Positions 46,552 through 54,420 of a DNA stretch of 64,000 nucleotides are shown one piece after another; the first letter of the stretch is position 1; each line of letters starts with the position of its first letter. Origin of the DNA: Bacteroidales bacterium (GTDB lineage Bacteria; Bacteroidota; Bacteroidia; Bacteroidales; WCHB1-69); NCBI GenBank assembly GCA_017394765.1, contig JAFPXF010000097.1, forward strand, positions 1 to 64,000, read 5' to 3'. The notes beneath the pieces were generated by a model, which searched no databases, was not told the origin of the DNA, and saw only the letters and a list, made by a program, of their open reading frames with translations. Both the position numbers and the translations under genes were made by a program.

Positions 46552-47000
46552 CGACTCTTTGACTCTCTTTTTGCACGCTTTTGGGTGTCTCTGATCTCTT
46601 TTTTGGACATACTGAATGTGATGGGAATTTGGAAATAACAGCGGACAGGTTTGCCGTCAAGCGTTCCCGGCTTCCACTTGGGCATCGCCATAACTGCGCG
46701 TATGGATTCTTTGTCGATGGAGGGATAGAGAGGCACCTTCACTTCCGCATTGGAAACGCTACCATCTTCCTCAACCACAAATTTTATCAAAACCGTACCT
46801 GTAATACCTTTTTCCCGAGCATCTTGTGGGTAGCTGATTTCGTATGATAGAAATGAGAAAAGTGCTTTCTGGCCCCCGGGATATTCGGGCATAGATTCGA
46901 CGAAACGATAGACTGTATCCGCGTCATTATTTGCAGGAGCTTGTCCAAAAAGAGCCGTGGAAAGCAGCAAGGCCATGGCAAAGAAAAGGATCTTTTTCAT
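46548..47000 (-). CDS. TonB C-terminal domain protein
   Basis: 150 residues from ATG 47000 (signal peptide MKKILFFAMALLLSTALFGQ). The rest is a TonB C-terminal domain (MPEYPGGQKALFSFLSYEIS, YPQDAREKGITGTVLIKFVV, MPKWKPGTLDGKPV) with a basic tail. There is a signal peptide instead of the usual TonB anchor and Pro-rich linker, so it is a small periplasmic variant common in Bacteroidetes. Role in energy transduction uncertain. Confidence 0.85.
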   Translation of the reverse strand: MKKILFFAMALLLSTALFGQAPANNDADTVYRFVESMPEYPGGQKALFSFLSYEISYPQDAREKGITGTVLIKFVVEEDGSVSNAEVKVPLYPSIDKESIRAVMAMPKWKPGTLDGKPVRCYFQIPITFSMSKKEIRDTQKRAKRESKSR

Positions 47001-47022
47001 TTGATAAATGATTTTGGACTGC

Positions 47023-47030
47023 AAAAATAG
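47023..47030 (-). promoter_or_regulatory. -7 element of the TonB-like gene
   Basis: Minus strand TATTTTTG followed by CAGTC, 22 nt before the ATG. Confidence 0.6.
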
Positions 47031-47041
47031 CAATAATTTTA

Positions 47042-47049
47042 TATCTTTG
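47042..47049 (+). promoter_or_regulatory. -7 element of the HerA-like gene
   Basis: TATCTTTG followed by CGCCC, 19 nt before the ATG and divergent from the TonB-like promoter 12 bp away. Confidence 0.6.
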
Positions 47050-47068
47050 CGCCCTAAAACACAACATC

Positions 47069-48655
47069 ATGTACGATCAGACACACGGGCTCTATATCGC
47101 CCATTGCGCCGACGGCGCGTTGAGTATCCAAGGTAAAATGGCTAACCGTCACGGGCTTGTCGCCGGTGCCACCGGCACTGGCAAGACAGTGACACTCCAG
47201 GTTATGGCGGAGTCGTTCTGCCAAGCCGGCGTACCATGCTTCATGGCCGACATGAAAGGCGATCTCTCCGGCATCAGCCAAGTCGGTGCCATGAGCGGAT
47301 TCATTGAGAAACGGCTCCCCGAATTTGGCATTGAGAGCCCTCTGTTCCAGTCGTGTCCCGTGCGCTTCTACGACGTATATGGTCAACAAGGTCACCCTAT
47401 GCGCGCCACCATCTCCCAGATGGGGCCGCTCCTGCTGTCGCGACTGCTCGGCCTCAACGAGACCCAGGACGGCGTGCTCAACATCGTGTTCCGCATCGCC
47501 GACGAGCGCGGCCTGCTGCTGATCGACATCAAGGACCTGCGCGCCATGCTCGATTATGTCTCCCAACACGCAAAGGAGTACACCACCAAGTACGGCAACA
47601 TCTCCACCGCCACAGTCGGGGCCATCCAACGCGCCATCTTGCAACTCGAAAGCCAAGGTGCCGAGCAATTCTTCGGCGAACCCGCTTTCGACATCCGCGA
47701 CCTGCTCCAGACGGAGGGCGGCAAAGGAATCATGAGCGTGCTGGCCGCCGACAAGCTGATGATGCAGCCCAAGCTCTACAGCACCTTCCTGTTGTGGCTC
47801 CTCTCCGAACTCTACAGCAACATGCCCGAAGTGGGCGACCCGGACCTGCCCAAGCTGGTCTTCTTCTTCGATGAGGCCCACACCCTCTTCGAAGACACCT
47901 CCAAGGCCCTCACCGACAAGATCGAGCAGGTGATCCGCCTTATTCGAAGCAAGGGCATTGGCATCTATTTCGTCACGCAAAGTCCCACCGACATTCCGGA
48001 AATCATCCTCGGACAACTCGGCAACCGTGTGCAGCACGCCCTGCGCGCCTACACACCCAAGGACCAGCGCGCCGTGAAGACCGCTGCCGACACCTTCCGC
48101 CCCAACCCCGACTTCAAGACCGACGAGGCCATTATGAACCTCGAGACCGGCGAGGCCTTGGTCAGCTTCCTTGACGAGAAAGGTGCCCCCAACATCGTGC
48201 AACGCGCCAAAATCCTCTTCCCGCTCTCTCAAATCGGCGCCATCACCGAAGGACAGCGTGCCGATATTATTCGTCAGAGCCGTATCTGTGGCAAATACGA
48301 CACCCCTGTGGATCGCGAAAGCGCCTTTGAAGTCCTTATGGAGCAATCCGAGGCTCTCGCACGTCAAAAAGAGGCTGAAATCGCCAAAAATGAGGAAGAG
48401 AAAGCCGAGAAAGGACCGAAAGAGGCTAAGGAAAAACCAGGCTTACTATCAAAAGTGGTCAAGGCCATCATCACGGCCGTCACCGCCACAATAGGCACCA
48501 TTTTAGGCAATGCCGTCAGCAACAAGGTGACCGGCAAGAAGACCAAGAGCACGACCTCTGCGACGGGCAAGGTGGTGAAGAGCGCCACCAGCGCCGCCAC
48601 GCGCACGGTCACCCGCGAGCTCACGCGCGACATCCTCGGCAATTTAATAAAATAG
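47069..48655 (+). CDS. HerA-like ATPase (DUF853 family)
   Basis: 528 residues. HerA/FtsK-type P-loop ATPase: Walker A GATGTGKTVTLQ, MADMKGDLSG, Walker B LVFFFDEAHTLF and VTQSPTDIP, as in the DUF853 helicase HerA-like family. The C-terminal 90 residues are Lys/Thr/Ala-rich and low complexity. Function of the family is not settled; no nuclease partner (NurA, Sir2) is next to it, so I do not call it a defence gene. Confidence 0.88.
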   Translation: MYDQTHGLYIAHCADGALSIQGKMANRHGLVAGATGTGKTVTLQVMAESFCQAGVPCFMADMKGDLSGISQVGAMSGFIEKRLPEFGIESPLFQSCPVRFYDVYGQQGHPMRATISQMGPLLLSRLLGLNETQDGVLNIVFRIADERGLLLIDIKDLRAMLDYVSQHAKEYTTKYGNISTATVGAIQRAILQLESQGAEQFFGEPAFDIRDLLQTEGGKGIMSVLAADKLMMQPKLYSTFLLWLLSELYSNMPEVGDPDLPKLVFFFDEAHTLFEDTSKALTDKIEQVIRLIRSKGIGIYFVTQSPTDIPEIILGQLGNRVQHALRAYTPKDQRAVKTAADTFRPNPDFKTDEAIMNLETGEALVSFLDEKGAPNIVQRAKILFPLSQIGAITEGQRADIIRQSRICGKYDTPVDRESAFEVLMEQSEALARQKEAEIAKNEEEKAEKGPKEAKEKPGLLSKVVKAIITAVTATIGTILGNAVSNKVTGKKTKSTTSATGKVVKSATSAATRTVTRELTRDILGNLIK

Positions 48656-48683
48656 GTAGGGACGCGGCGCGCCGCGTCTCTAC
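48656..48683. repeat. GTAGAGACG-type palindrome between convergent genes
   Basis: GTAGGGACGCGGC, a GC centre and GCCGCGTCTCTAC form a near-perfect palindrome immediately after the HerA-like stop; the queF stop codon (48680-48682) lies inside it. It may serve as a bidirectional terminator, although no T run follows. Confidence 0.8.
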
Positions 48684-49144
48684 AATAAATCGTGCTGCTG
48701 CATCCGGTATGCGGCCATCTCCTCCCATTTCGTGCCCTTGCGCCCGTAGTTGGCATACGGATAGATGGAGATGCCCCCGCGTGGGGTAAATAATCCTGTT
48801 ACCTCAATGTACTTGGGATCCATCAACTTGATAAGGTCCTTCATAATCACATTGACGCAATCCTCGTGGAAATCACCGTGGTTGCGGAAGCTGAAGAGAT
48901 AGAGTTTCAGGCTCTTGCTCTCCACCATCCTCTTGTCGGGGATATAGCTGATGCGGATTTCGGCAAAGTCGGGCTGGCCCGTAATGGGGCACAGGGACGT
49001 GAACTCGGGGCAGTTGAAGCGCACCCAGTAATCGTTGTCGGGATGGCGGTTCTCAAAGGTCTCCAGCACTTCAGGGGCGTAGTCCTGGCGATATTCGGTC
49101 TTTTTGCCCAGGGATTGCAATCCCTCGTCTTTCCGATTGGTCAT
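48680..49144 (-). CDS. queF: NADPH-dependent 7-cyano-7-deazaguanine reductase
   Basis: 154 residues, the short unimodular type I QueF. It reduces preQ0 to preQ1 in queuosine synthesis. The catalytic Cys/Asp region [19 protein letters not shown] and the QueF motif [20 protein letters not shown] are clear. The start overlaps the stop of queC by 4 bp (ATGA). Confidence 0.96.
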   Translation of the reverse strand: MTNRKDEGLQSLGKKTEYRQDYAPEVLETFENRHPDNDYWVRFNCPEFTSLCPITGQPDFAEIRISYIPDKRMVESKSLKLYLFSFRNHGDFHEDCVNVIMKDLIKLMDPKYIEVTGLFTPRGGISIYPYANYGRKGTKWEEMAAYRMQQHDLL

Positions 49145-49812
49145 AATTGTGATTTTTTGGATTCCAAATACTCCTGCAAACCTTTCATCCGCAGTTGGCA
49201 GGCAGGGCAGTTGCCACAGCCGTCGCCGGGGATGCCGTTGTAGCAGGTCAACGTTTCGTTCCGCACCAGGTCAAAGACGCCCAACTCATCGGCCAGCTTC
49301 CACGTCTGGGCCTTGTTCAGCCACATCAGAGGCGTATGGATGAGGAACTGCTCGTCCATCGCCAGGTTGATGGTGACGTTGAGCGAGCGGATGAAGGAGT
49401 CGCGGCAATCGGGGTAGCCGGAAAAGTCGGTTTGGGAGACACCGGTGATGATGTTTTTCGCCCCTATTTCGCGGGCGTGGACAGCGGCGATGGAGAGGAA
49501 GAAGAGGTTGCGCCCGGGCACGAAGGTGTTGGGCATTGTCTTTTCCGGCTTCACCGGGTCCATTTTCACCTTAGGGTCGATGAGCGAGCAGCCTGTGCTG
49601 ATCTCCCCGATGAAGTTCACCTCTCTGACGGTGATGGGCACGCCAGCCTGGGCCGCGATTTTCCGGGCCTTTTCCACCTCAATCTTATGTCGTTGGCCAT
49701 ACAGGAATGTAATGGCGTGCACCTCTTTAAAATGCTTTTTGGCCCAAAAGAGGCAGGTGGTGCTGTCCTGTCCTCCGGAGAAGACCACCAAAGCTTTGTT
49801 GCTATCCATCAT
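49141..49812 (-). CDS. queC: 7-cyano-7-deazaguanine synthase
   Basis: 223 residues. ATP-dependent conversion of 7-carboxy-7-deazaguanine to preQ0. PP-loop motif [13 protein letters not shown] and the C-terminal zinc set [16 protein letters not shown] are present. Promoter TATCTTTG at 49915-49922. It forms a two-gene operon with queF; queD and queE are not here. Confidence 0.96.
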   Translation of the reverse strand: MMDSNKALVVFSGGQDSTTCLFWAKKHFKEVHAITFLYGQRHKIEVEKARKIAAQAGVPITVREVNFIGEISTGCSLIDPKVKMDPVKPEKTMPNTFVPGRNLFFLSIAAVHAREIGAKNIITGVSQTDFSGYPDCRDSFIRSLNVTINLAMDEQFLIHTPLMWLNKAQTWKLADELGVFDLVRNETLTCYNGIPGDGCGNCPACQLRMKGLQEYLESKKSQL

Positions 49813-49914
49813 AACAGATTATATATCTTTGATTTTTAACGGATTATAAGACATGTCCGTTTCATTATTTCTTGTTTTTAAAGTGGTTATCAAGTACACT
49901 GAAATTTGGGGCGG
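49813..49914 (-). other. queC leader with a small hairpin
   Basis: The leader of about 100 nt contains AACGGA and TCCGTT (about 49838-49862), which can pair around 12 nt. I looked for a preQ1 riboswitch and could not fit one, so this is only a hairpin. Confidence 0.3.
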
Positions 49915-49922
49915 CAAAGATA
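49915..49922 (-). promoter_or_regulatory. -7 element of queC-queF
   Basis: Minus strand TATCTTTG followed by CCGCC. Confidence 0.6.
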
Positions 49923-49989
49923 TAAAAAAAATGGTTGCCTTCTTTTATCCTATAATGCGGGACACTGATTTACGATTTGCGAGGTGCGA

Positions 49990-50192
49990 TTTATAACCGG
50001 AGACATATACAGCCTCGGAGAGGCGGCACGCACGGAGTGCGGTTAACACCATACGCAGTGTGGTGACGGAATGCGCGGCGGATACCCATCGCACCGCAGG
50101 ATTCTCTTGCCCCGAAGCACAGCGCCGTCTCGGTGCGAAAGGGAGACGAGTTGTTAGATGCCCTATTTTGTGCCATCAAGTATATGATTCCC
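49990..50192. repeat. Partial copy of the 26-kb dispersed element
   Basis: GTGCCATCAAGTATATGATT (from 50170) is one terminal repeat of the element at 25861-26206; the preceding GC-rich dyads (GGAGAGGCGGCACGCACGGA and others) resemble its interior only loosely. The left end is not recognisable. It marks the start of the AT-rich island and supplies the last codons of the next gene. Confidence 0.5.
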
Positions 50193-50690
50193 AAAAAATT
50201 TCTTTGTTATCATTTTGGAAAGACAATTAATTACAGTAAAATACAAATAAAAACCACCCACAAACACTATATAATAAAGAATTTTCATGGTTTCAGAATT
50301 AATCAGTCGGCACAGTATCAATATTAGCACAGATAAATCAGTGTTGATATCGTAAAGGGCGTCCAAAGCAAAAATATCGTTAGCCTCAGTAAACGAAAAA
50401 ATGAAAACGATGCTTATCAGAAAATATGCTGTGTTAATAATCATAGTTACTTTATGCGGATTTCTGAAAAACGAACAGAACCCCAAAACTGCGACCAGCA
50501 ATATAATTCCGGTAAAAATCTCTTTATACCCTGTTCCGTGACTTGAAAAAACATCTTTCAAATAGACGAGGCATTGGTTATTTGTGGTATGAATAATGCT
50601 TATACAAACCATATTAATTGCCAAATTAAGCAAAATGACAATGGAGCAATATAGTGCAGATGATAATATTCTATTTTTCATTAAGTGCAT
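50163..50690 (-). CDS. Multi-pass membrane protein of unknown function
   Basis: About 175 residues from MHLMKNRILSSALYCSIVIL; starts at 50681 and 50708 are also possible. Four or five hydrophobic segments (YKEIFTGIILLVAVLGFCSF, IINTAYFLISIVFIFSF, ILYYIVFVGGFYLYF). It overlaps the end of the preceding membrane protein gene by 20 bp, suggesting coupling. Its last residues (GNHILDGTK) are encoded by the dispersed repeat, so the native 3' end may be lost. Confidence 0.5.
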   Translation of the reverse strand: MHLMKNRILSSALYCSIVILLNLAINMVCISIIHTTNNQCLVYLKDVFSSHGTGYKEIFTGIILLVAVLGFCSFFRNPHKVTMIINTAYFLISIVFIFSFTEANDIFALDALYDINTDLSVLILILCRLINSETMKILYYIVFVGGFYLYFTVINCLSKMITKKFFGNHILDGTK

Positions 50691-51012
50691 CGTTGACCGC
50701 CTTGGCATTTTTACTACAGGATGTTTGTTCTAACTCTTTATTTTTAACGAACGACTTGATAACATAGGTTATTATCCCAAAAAAGGCGGATATGCCCATA
50801 ACCAATAATCTAACATTCTGCTTCTGATGGATTATCTGCTTCTCTTTGGCATACAATTCAGGACAAGACCGGATATTGCTCTCAACCTCGTATTTTTCAG
50901 TTACCAATAAACTCAAATACGCATTGAATTCTATTAGAAACAACACGATTAAAACAACGAGTACTACATTTAACACTCTGTGAAGAGTCCTATTATTAAT
51001 CCTTTTCTGCAT
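50671..51012 (-). CDS. Small two-helix membrane protein
   Basis: 113 residues with two membrane segments (VLNVVLVVLIVLFLIEFNAY and LLVMGISAFFGIITYVI) separated by about 40 polar residues, and a charged C-terminus. No family recognised. First gene of a pair with the overlapping multi-pass protein. Upstream, at 51091-51127, lies a copy of the shared leader. Confidence 0.5.
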   Translation of the reverse strand: MQKRINNRTLHRVLNVVLVVLIVLFLIEFNAYLSLLVTEKYEVESNIRSCPELYAKEKQIIHQKQNVRLLVMGISAFFGIITYVIKSFVKNKELEQTSCSKNAKAVNDALNEK

Positions 51013-51090
51013 TATCTTTAATACGCTTTTCAGTTGTTCATATTTCTTTCGCAGTCTTTTAGTACATTATATTCCGCCAAGTCGGAACGG

Positions 51091-51127
51091 GAGGATTGAG
51101 GCGGGTACATGGCGGTGTGGTTCATGG
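51091..51127 (-). repeat. Island leader repeat, copy 1
   Basis: On the minus strand CCATGAACCACACCGCCATG leads into TACCCGCCTCAATCC; translated it gives MNHTAMYPPQS. Related copies lie near 52445, 53189 and 54371. Here the core promoter part (TATCTTCG) is missing. Confidence 0.6.
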
Positions 51128-51772
51128 CACAAGCACTCCTTTTGACCATTTTTCTACTTTTATACAATTCCCTAAAGTGTCATAAAAACACCACGTTGAA
51201 TCTTTTACGCCGTAATTATAATATCCATCACATTTTAATACGGAATTATCATAATAGAAAGTTGTCTTGCCGTTTTCATAATTATTTTTCCAATTGACTA
51301 TCTGAGCGATAGTTCCATTAGGGTAATAGTGTAAAGAAGTGCCTTCTTTCTTGTCTTGCCTCATTAGATAATACGATTCACGGTTGCCATTTTTGTAGTA
51401 AATGAGTGGACCATCAAGTTTGTCCTTTTTATAGTTCTGACTCATCAAAGTATCACCAATTGGAGAAAATGAAAGTTGTTCTCCGTCTAAGCATCCTAAT
51501 TTATAATGATATGTGTACATCAAAATTTCAGCTTTGGCTTTATTGTAATTTCTGGTATGTTTCATTCTGTCAGCAGTGAATGAATAGTATATAGCGCTGT
51601 CTTTCCGCGTAATATCCACCAATCGTCCATAATTTACAGATGAATCTATATTTGTGATTGTCAGGACAGAATTACGGTCATAATATTGATAACAGGTCCC
51701 CATACATCCTGTCAATAGCAAAATGAGTGGTATAAACACACATATCTTATTCAATAATCGCGTCTTTTTCAT
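51122..51772 (-). CDS. YwqK-type MORN-repeat lipoprotein
   Basis: 216 residues from MKKTRLLNKICVFIPLILLL with lipobox LTGC. The second half consists of MORN-variant repeats (KKDKLDGPLIYYKNGNRESY, KKEGTSLHYYPNGTIAQIVN, YENGKTTFYYDN, YGVKDSTWCFYDTLGN), as in the YwqK antitoxin family. In Bacillus YwqK neutralises the YwqJ deaminase toxin; here it is exported and lipidated, so any target would be in the envelope. It is the only island gene with a recognised antitoxin fold, and no toxin is adjacent. Confidence 0.75.
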   Translation of the reverse strand: MKKTRLLNKICVFIPLILLLTGCMGTCYQYYDRNSVLTITNIDSSVNYGRLVDITRKDSAIYYSFTADRMKHTRNYNKAKAEILMYTYHYKLGCLDGEQLSFSPIGDTLMSQNYKKDKLDGPLIYYKNGNRESYYLMRQDKKEGTSLHYYPNGTIAQIVNWKNNYENGKTTFYYDNSVLKCDGYYNYGVKDSTWCFYDTLGNCIKVEKWSKGVLVP

Positions 51773-51812
51773 ATTCACGTATATTGGGCTCTCCTTTTGG
51801 CTCATTTATAAA

Positions 51813-52370
51813 TTAGAAATATTGTGAAACGTCAATAGAATCAATTGAATCAACGATTTGTGCAATATATGTGTTACGTTTATATGTTTCATTTGAGGAT
51901 ACAAAATCAACAACACATCCGGAATTTAGCATTTCGTAATTGCGGATGTCAATATTCATAAGATCACACAAATCATCAATTAGAAAGGTTGCAACCCCTT
52001 CCCGCATGTCTTTCAAATCATATCCCTGATGATAGCTGGAAAGATGATGTTGATATAACTTTAGAAAAATTATCAAAAGGAAAGTGTCATAATCAGTTTG
52101 TTTACGGATGGTATTTGCGCCCACTTTGTCAATGAAATTCGAGAATAGAGTGTCTTCCCGGATAGAAGCATCAAGATTAACGTGACGAGGTGCGAAGAGC
52201 TTTGCTATCAGTATAAGTTGATTATTGTATGTGGTGTCTGATTGTTTGTCAACACATGGTCTCCCACGAGAAAGAGAGTCTATATTGCTACAAGTGGTAT
52301 GCCCTTTTGTACCGCTTGAACAAGAAAGCAGGGAAAGCACTGACAGGAAAAATAGAATCGGTTTGGTCAT
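51813..52370 (-). CDS. Lipoprotein of unknown function
   Basis: 185 residues with signal and lipobox (FFLSVLSLLSCSSG). The mature part is mainly helical (DYDTFLLIIFLKLYQHHLSS, REGVATFLIDDLCDLMNIDI) with a strand near the end. No family recognised. It is preceded by leader copy 2 at 52445-52525. Likely part of the same set of envelope proteins as its neighbours. Confidence 0.55.
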   Translation of the reverse strand: MTKPILFFLSVLSLLSCSSGTKGHTTCSNIDSLSRGRPCVDKQSDTTYNNQLILIAKLFAPRHVNLDASIREDTLFSNFIDKVGANTIRKQTDYDTFLLIIFLKLYQHHLSSYHQGYDLKDMREGVATFLIDDLCDLMNIDIRNYEMLNSGCVVDFVSSNETYKRNTYIAQIVDSIDSIDVSQYF

Positions 52371-52444
52371 GTTTATAGGTTAATATGCTGAAGGTTCTAT
52401 TGTATTGTTGAGATTTGTCTCCTTCACTTTGGTTTCAATTGCTG

Positions 52445-52525
52445 TTGTGGTTCATAGCGCGAAGATAGGATTTTTAGGGTTAAAAGGTGATGCCTGTGTT
52501 TTTTTGATTGCAACGGGGTAACATA
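52445..52525 (-). repeat. Island promoter/leader repeat, copy 2
   Basis: Minus strand: GTTACCCCGTTGCAATC, then CCTATCTTCGCGCTATG and AACCACAAC. It shares both the upstream block and the TATCTTCG element with copy 3. The ATG opens a six-codon peptide (MNHNSN). Confidence 0.6.
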
Positions 52526-52584
52526 ACTACTTTTTGCTCTTTTGTCAAATTGGCGAACACTGTGCGGCAACGCTGTCAGAGTCT

Positions 52585-52605
52585 TACCCTCCTTGAGGAG
52601 GACAT
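52585..52605 (-). terminator. Possible hairpin terminator after the gene at 52615
   Basis: CCTCCT and AGGAGG pair around CA just downstream of the stop; there is no long T run, so it is weak. Confidence 0.35.
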
Positions 52606-52614
52606 TTAAATGTG

Positions 52615-53169
52615 TCACGAACGGATAGTGGCGTATTCAATTCTAAAATCATGTTTTCTGATATAGTCTATGTCTATGTAAATGTCTCTGGAACCAGCAT
52701 ATTTATAGCGATTGTCACCTGACTTTACAAATGTATGTTGAGTAATAAAAGACTCGATTATTAATATATTGATATTAGGTGGCGTATTACTGCACGTGGG
52801 TAATGTCAAAGAGAAATTTCTTTTTAGATTAGTCGTTCCAGACAATTCAAAATAGAAAAGAGAGCTGATCGTGTCCAAAAATACGGTCAGATTTGTCGGG
52901 TTGAAATAAACCAGCAAAGTATCATTGTGCACTACGCAGCTGTCTATTTTACTCCGAATAAGCGACAGCATTTCGTCGTTTTCATAGAGTCTTTTCATTG
53001 TGGACAAAGAAGTAGAACCTTGATATGTCTGATTATGGAGGTTTATAGGCAACCAAGAGGTCTGTTTGTCAATATGTTTGAACGCCAAAGTATAGTTGCT
53101 TTGGGCGTTCAAAAGGGAGAAAAAAGAGAATACAACAATCGTTAATAAAAAACAAAGATTATCTTTCAT
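52615..53169 (-). CDS. Secreted protein of unknown function
   Basis: 184 residues from MKDNLCFLLTIVVFSFFSLL, a signal peptide ending LNAQS. The frame continues upstream without a stop through leader copy 3 (MNHTATYPPQSFRKKMEKI), so a longer product from TTG 53226 cannot be excluded. The mature protein is strand-rich (VVHNDTLLVYFNPTNLTVFL, SLFYFELSGTTNLKRNFSLT). No family recognised. Confidence 0.55.
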   Translation of the reverse strand: MKDNLCFLLTIVVFSFFSLLNAQSNYTLAFKHIDKQTSWLPINLHNQTYQGSTSLSTMKRLYENDEMLSLIRSKIDSCVVHNDTLLVYFNPTNLTVFLDTISSLFYFELSGTTNLKRNFSLTLPTCSNTPPNINILIIESFITQHTFVKSGDNRYKYAGSRDIYIDIDYIRKHDFRIEYATIRS

Positions 53170-53188
53170 GATCTTTTCCATCTTTTTT

Positions 53189-53297
53189 CGGAAGGATTGA
53201 GGCGGATATGTGGCTGTGTGGTTCAAGCCGCGAAGATAGGAATTTTTCGGCTCGGAAAGACAAGGTATGTTTTTTGGACGACAACGGGGATAACAAT
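53189..53297 (-). repeat. Island promoter/leader repeat, copy 3
   Basis: Minus strand: GTTATCCCCGTTGTCG, then CCTATCTTCGCGGCTTG and AACCACACAGCCACATATCC, ending in CGCCTCAATCC. This is the longest copy, about 100 bp, with a TATCTTCG -7 element. Confidence 0.65.
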
Positions 53298-53852
53298 CTA
53301 TCGTTTGGTTATAATAAATTCCACCCTCCGGTTCAGTCTGAAGTCATCATTGTCGAAGCAGTTTCGCGCTTCATCACCTGACAATTTGTTGCAATCGACT
53401 ATGGGGTAGTAATCATAGCATTGCCTTCCTGTAATATAGGATGTGTCCACGCCTTTATTCACCAAATAGGCAATAATCTCTTCGTACATATACAACAGCT
53501 TGCTTACGGAATATTCTTCATACCATTCCCTAAGCGACAGGTGAATGTCAACTTCAACGGATTTCACGTCATTATGTGACAACAAGTAGTCCGCAATCGA
53601 ATCCAAAAGAGCACGATTCTGATAGTCGAAGGTGTCCAAATGCAGAGTAACAAACTGAAAACAAATATTGTTTGTTCTGAGCATTAATTTCTTAGAGTCA
53701 GAATTCATTAACTCGTGAACGGTTTTGACTACGGGTATGGTATCGTCTTGAAAAGACTCTTTGACCGATTGTGTCCTTGCTATATTTGGCAATATCAACA
53801 AGATACACAATCCGATCCACACGAAAATATTATTGTTTTGGCTCCTGCTCAT
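53298..53852 (-). CDS. Secreted OmpA-like protein, twin of the gene at 57534
   Basis: 184 residues. The first 29 residues (MSRSQNNNIFVWIGLCILLI and PNIARTQSV) are nearly identical to those of the gene at 57534 on the other strand; the rest differs. The C-terminal half looks like a diverged OmpA domain (LLDSIADYLLSHNDVKSVEV, then the NRRVEFII ending), a fold that binds peptidoglycan. Expression signals are not obvious. Confidence 0.55.
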   Translation of the reverse strand: MSRSQNNNIFVWIGLCILLILPNIARTQSVKESFQDDTIPVVKTVHELMNSDSKKLMLRTNNICFQFVTLHLDTFDYQNRALLDSIADYLLSHNDVKSVEVDIHLSLREWYEEYSVSKLLYMYEEIIAYLVNKGVDTSYITGRQCYDYYPIVDCNKLSGDEARNCFDNDDFRLNRRVEFIITKR

Positions 53853-53859
53853 CTTATTG
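53756..53859 (-). repeat. Inverted repeat arm A (signal-peptide segment)
   Basis: About 97 bases starting CAATAAGATGAGCAGGAGCC match 57527-57624 in opposite orientation with roughly ten mismatches by eye. The repeat covers the start codon and signal peptide of both OmpA-like genes. Confidence 0.8.
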
Positions 53860-53900
53860 ATATTTGTTCTTTATGCTGTCCGGAATCCATTAGACTTTAG

Positions 53901-54347
53901 CTATTGACAGATTGAAATCAGTAGTTTTCCCCTATCTTCATCGACTTCTAATTCATTAAAGGTTTTCGGATATTTTTTGTCAATTCGAAACCGGTATTCC
54001 CGCTTGCGAATGTCCATGCCTACACAAAAATAATCTTGAAGTATTATCTTTTGGGTGGTCGGCACAGTTGACAAAACGTTGCTGTACATATCATCACCAA
54101 GATTCTCCAACAGTTGGATGAGTATGTCACCATGTTCATATCCTGCTGCGTCACCGATGTTGTTAATCATGAGGAGCTCTTTAAGGGCTGTTGTGTCCTT
54201 ATCCATAGCCCGGTTCACAAGCTTTACGTAGTGGTGATATGAGGATGAATAACGGAGATGCGTCTCCAAGGTGTCTGGAATGATTAGCGCAGGGCGCACA
54301 CACGCGACACACAAAAATGCAATAATAACAAAGCAACACTTTTTCAT
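53901..54347 (-). CDS. Lipoprotein of unknown function
   Basis: 148 residues from ATG 54347 (MKKCCFVIIAFLCVACVRPA, lipobox VACV). Helical mature part with NRAMDKDTTALKELLMINNI and a strand-rich end (YRFRIDKKYPKTFNELEVDE). The ATG lies only 4 nt after the -7 element TATCTTCG in a palindromic divergent promoter, so the mRNA may be leaderless. Function unknown. Confidence 0.55.
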   Translation of the reverse strand: MKKCCFVIIAFLCVACVRPALIIPDTLETHLRYSSSYHHYVKLVNRAMDKDTTALKELLMINNIGDAAGYEHGDILIQLLENLGDDMYSNVLSTVPTTQKIILQDYFCVGMDIRKREYRFRIDKKYPKTFNELEVDEDRGKLLISICQ

Positions 54348-54350
54348 GCC

Positions 54351-54383
54351 GCGAAGATATAAAATATTTGCTATCTTCGCGCC
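54351..54383. promoter_or_regulatory. Palindromic divergent promoter
   Basis: GCGAAGATAT and CTATCTTCGC face each other across AAAATATTTG, giving TATCTTCG on both strands (54359-54352 and 54372-54379). Each is 4 nt from an ATG. Confidence 0.65.
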
Positions 54384-54420
54384 ATGAACCACACCACCAC
54401 ATACCCGCTGCCAACCATTC
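54371..54420 (+). repeat. Island promoter/leader repeat, copy 4
   Basis: CTATCTTCGCGCCATGAACC followed by ACACCACCACATACCCGC matches copies 1-3 in the opposite orientation. It provides the promoter and first codons of the next gene. Confidence 0.65.

Noticed and set aside
47069..48655. HerA-like ATPase as part of a defence system
   Set aside because: No NurA, Sir2, DUF4297 or other nuclease partner is adjacent; the neighbours are a TonB-like gene and queuosine genes.
49813..49914. preQ1 riboswitch before queC-queF
   Set aside because: The leader has one short hairpin but I could not find a plausible preQ1 aptamer with pseudoknot.
52424..52618. A 64-codon minus-strand frame over leader copy 2
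   Set aside because: It covers the promoter/leader repeat and has no protein-like features.
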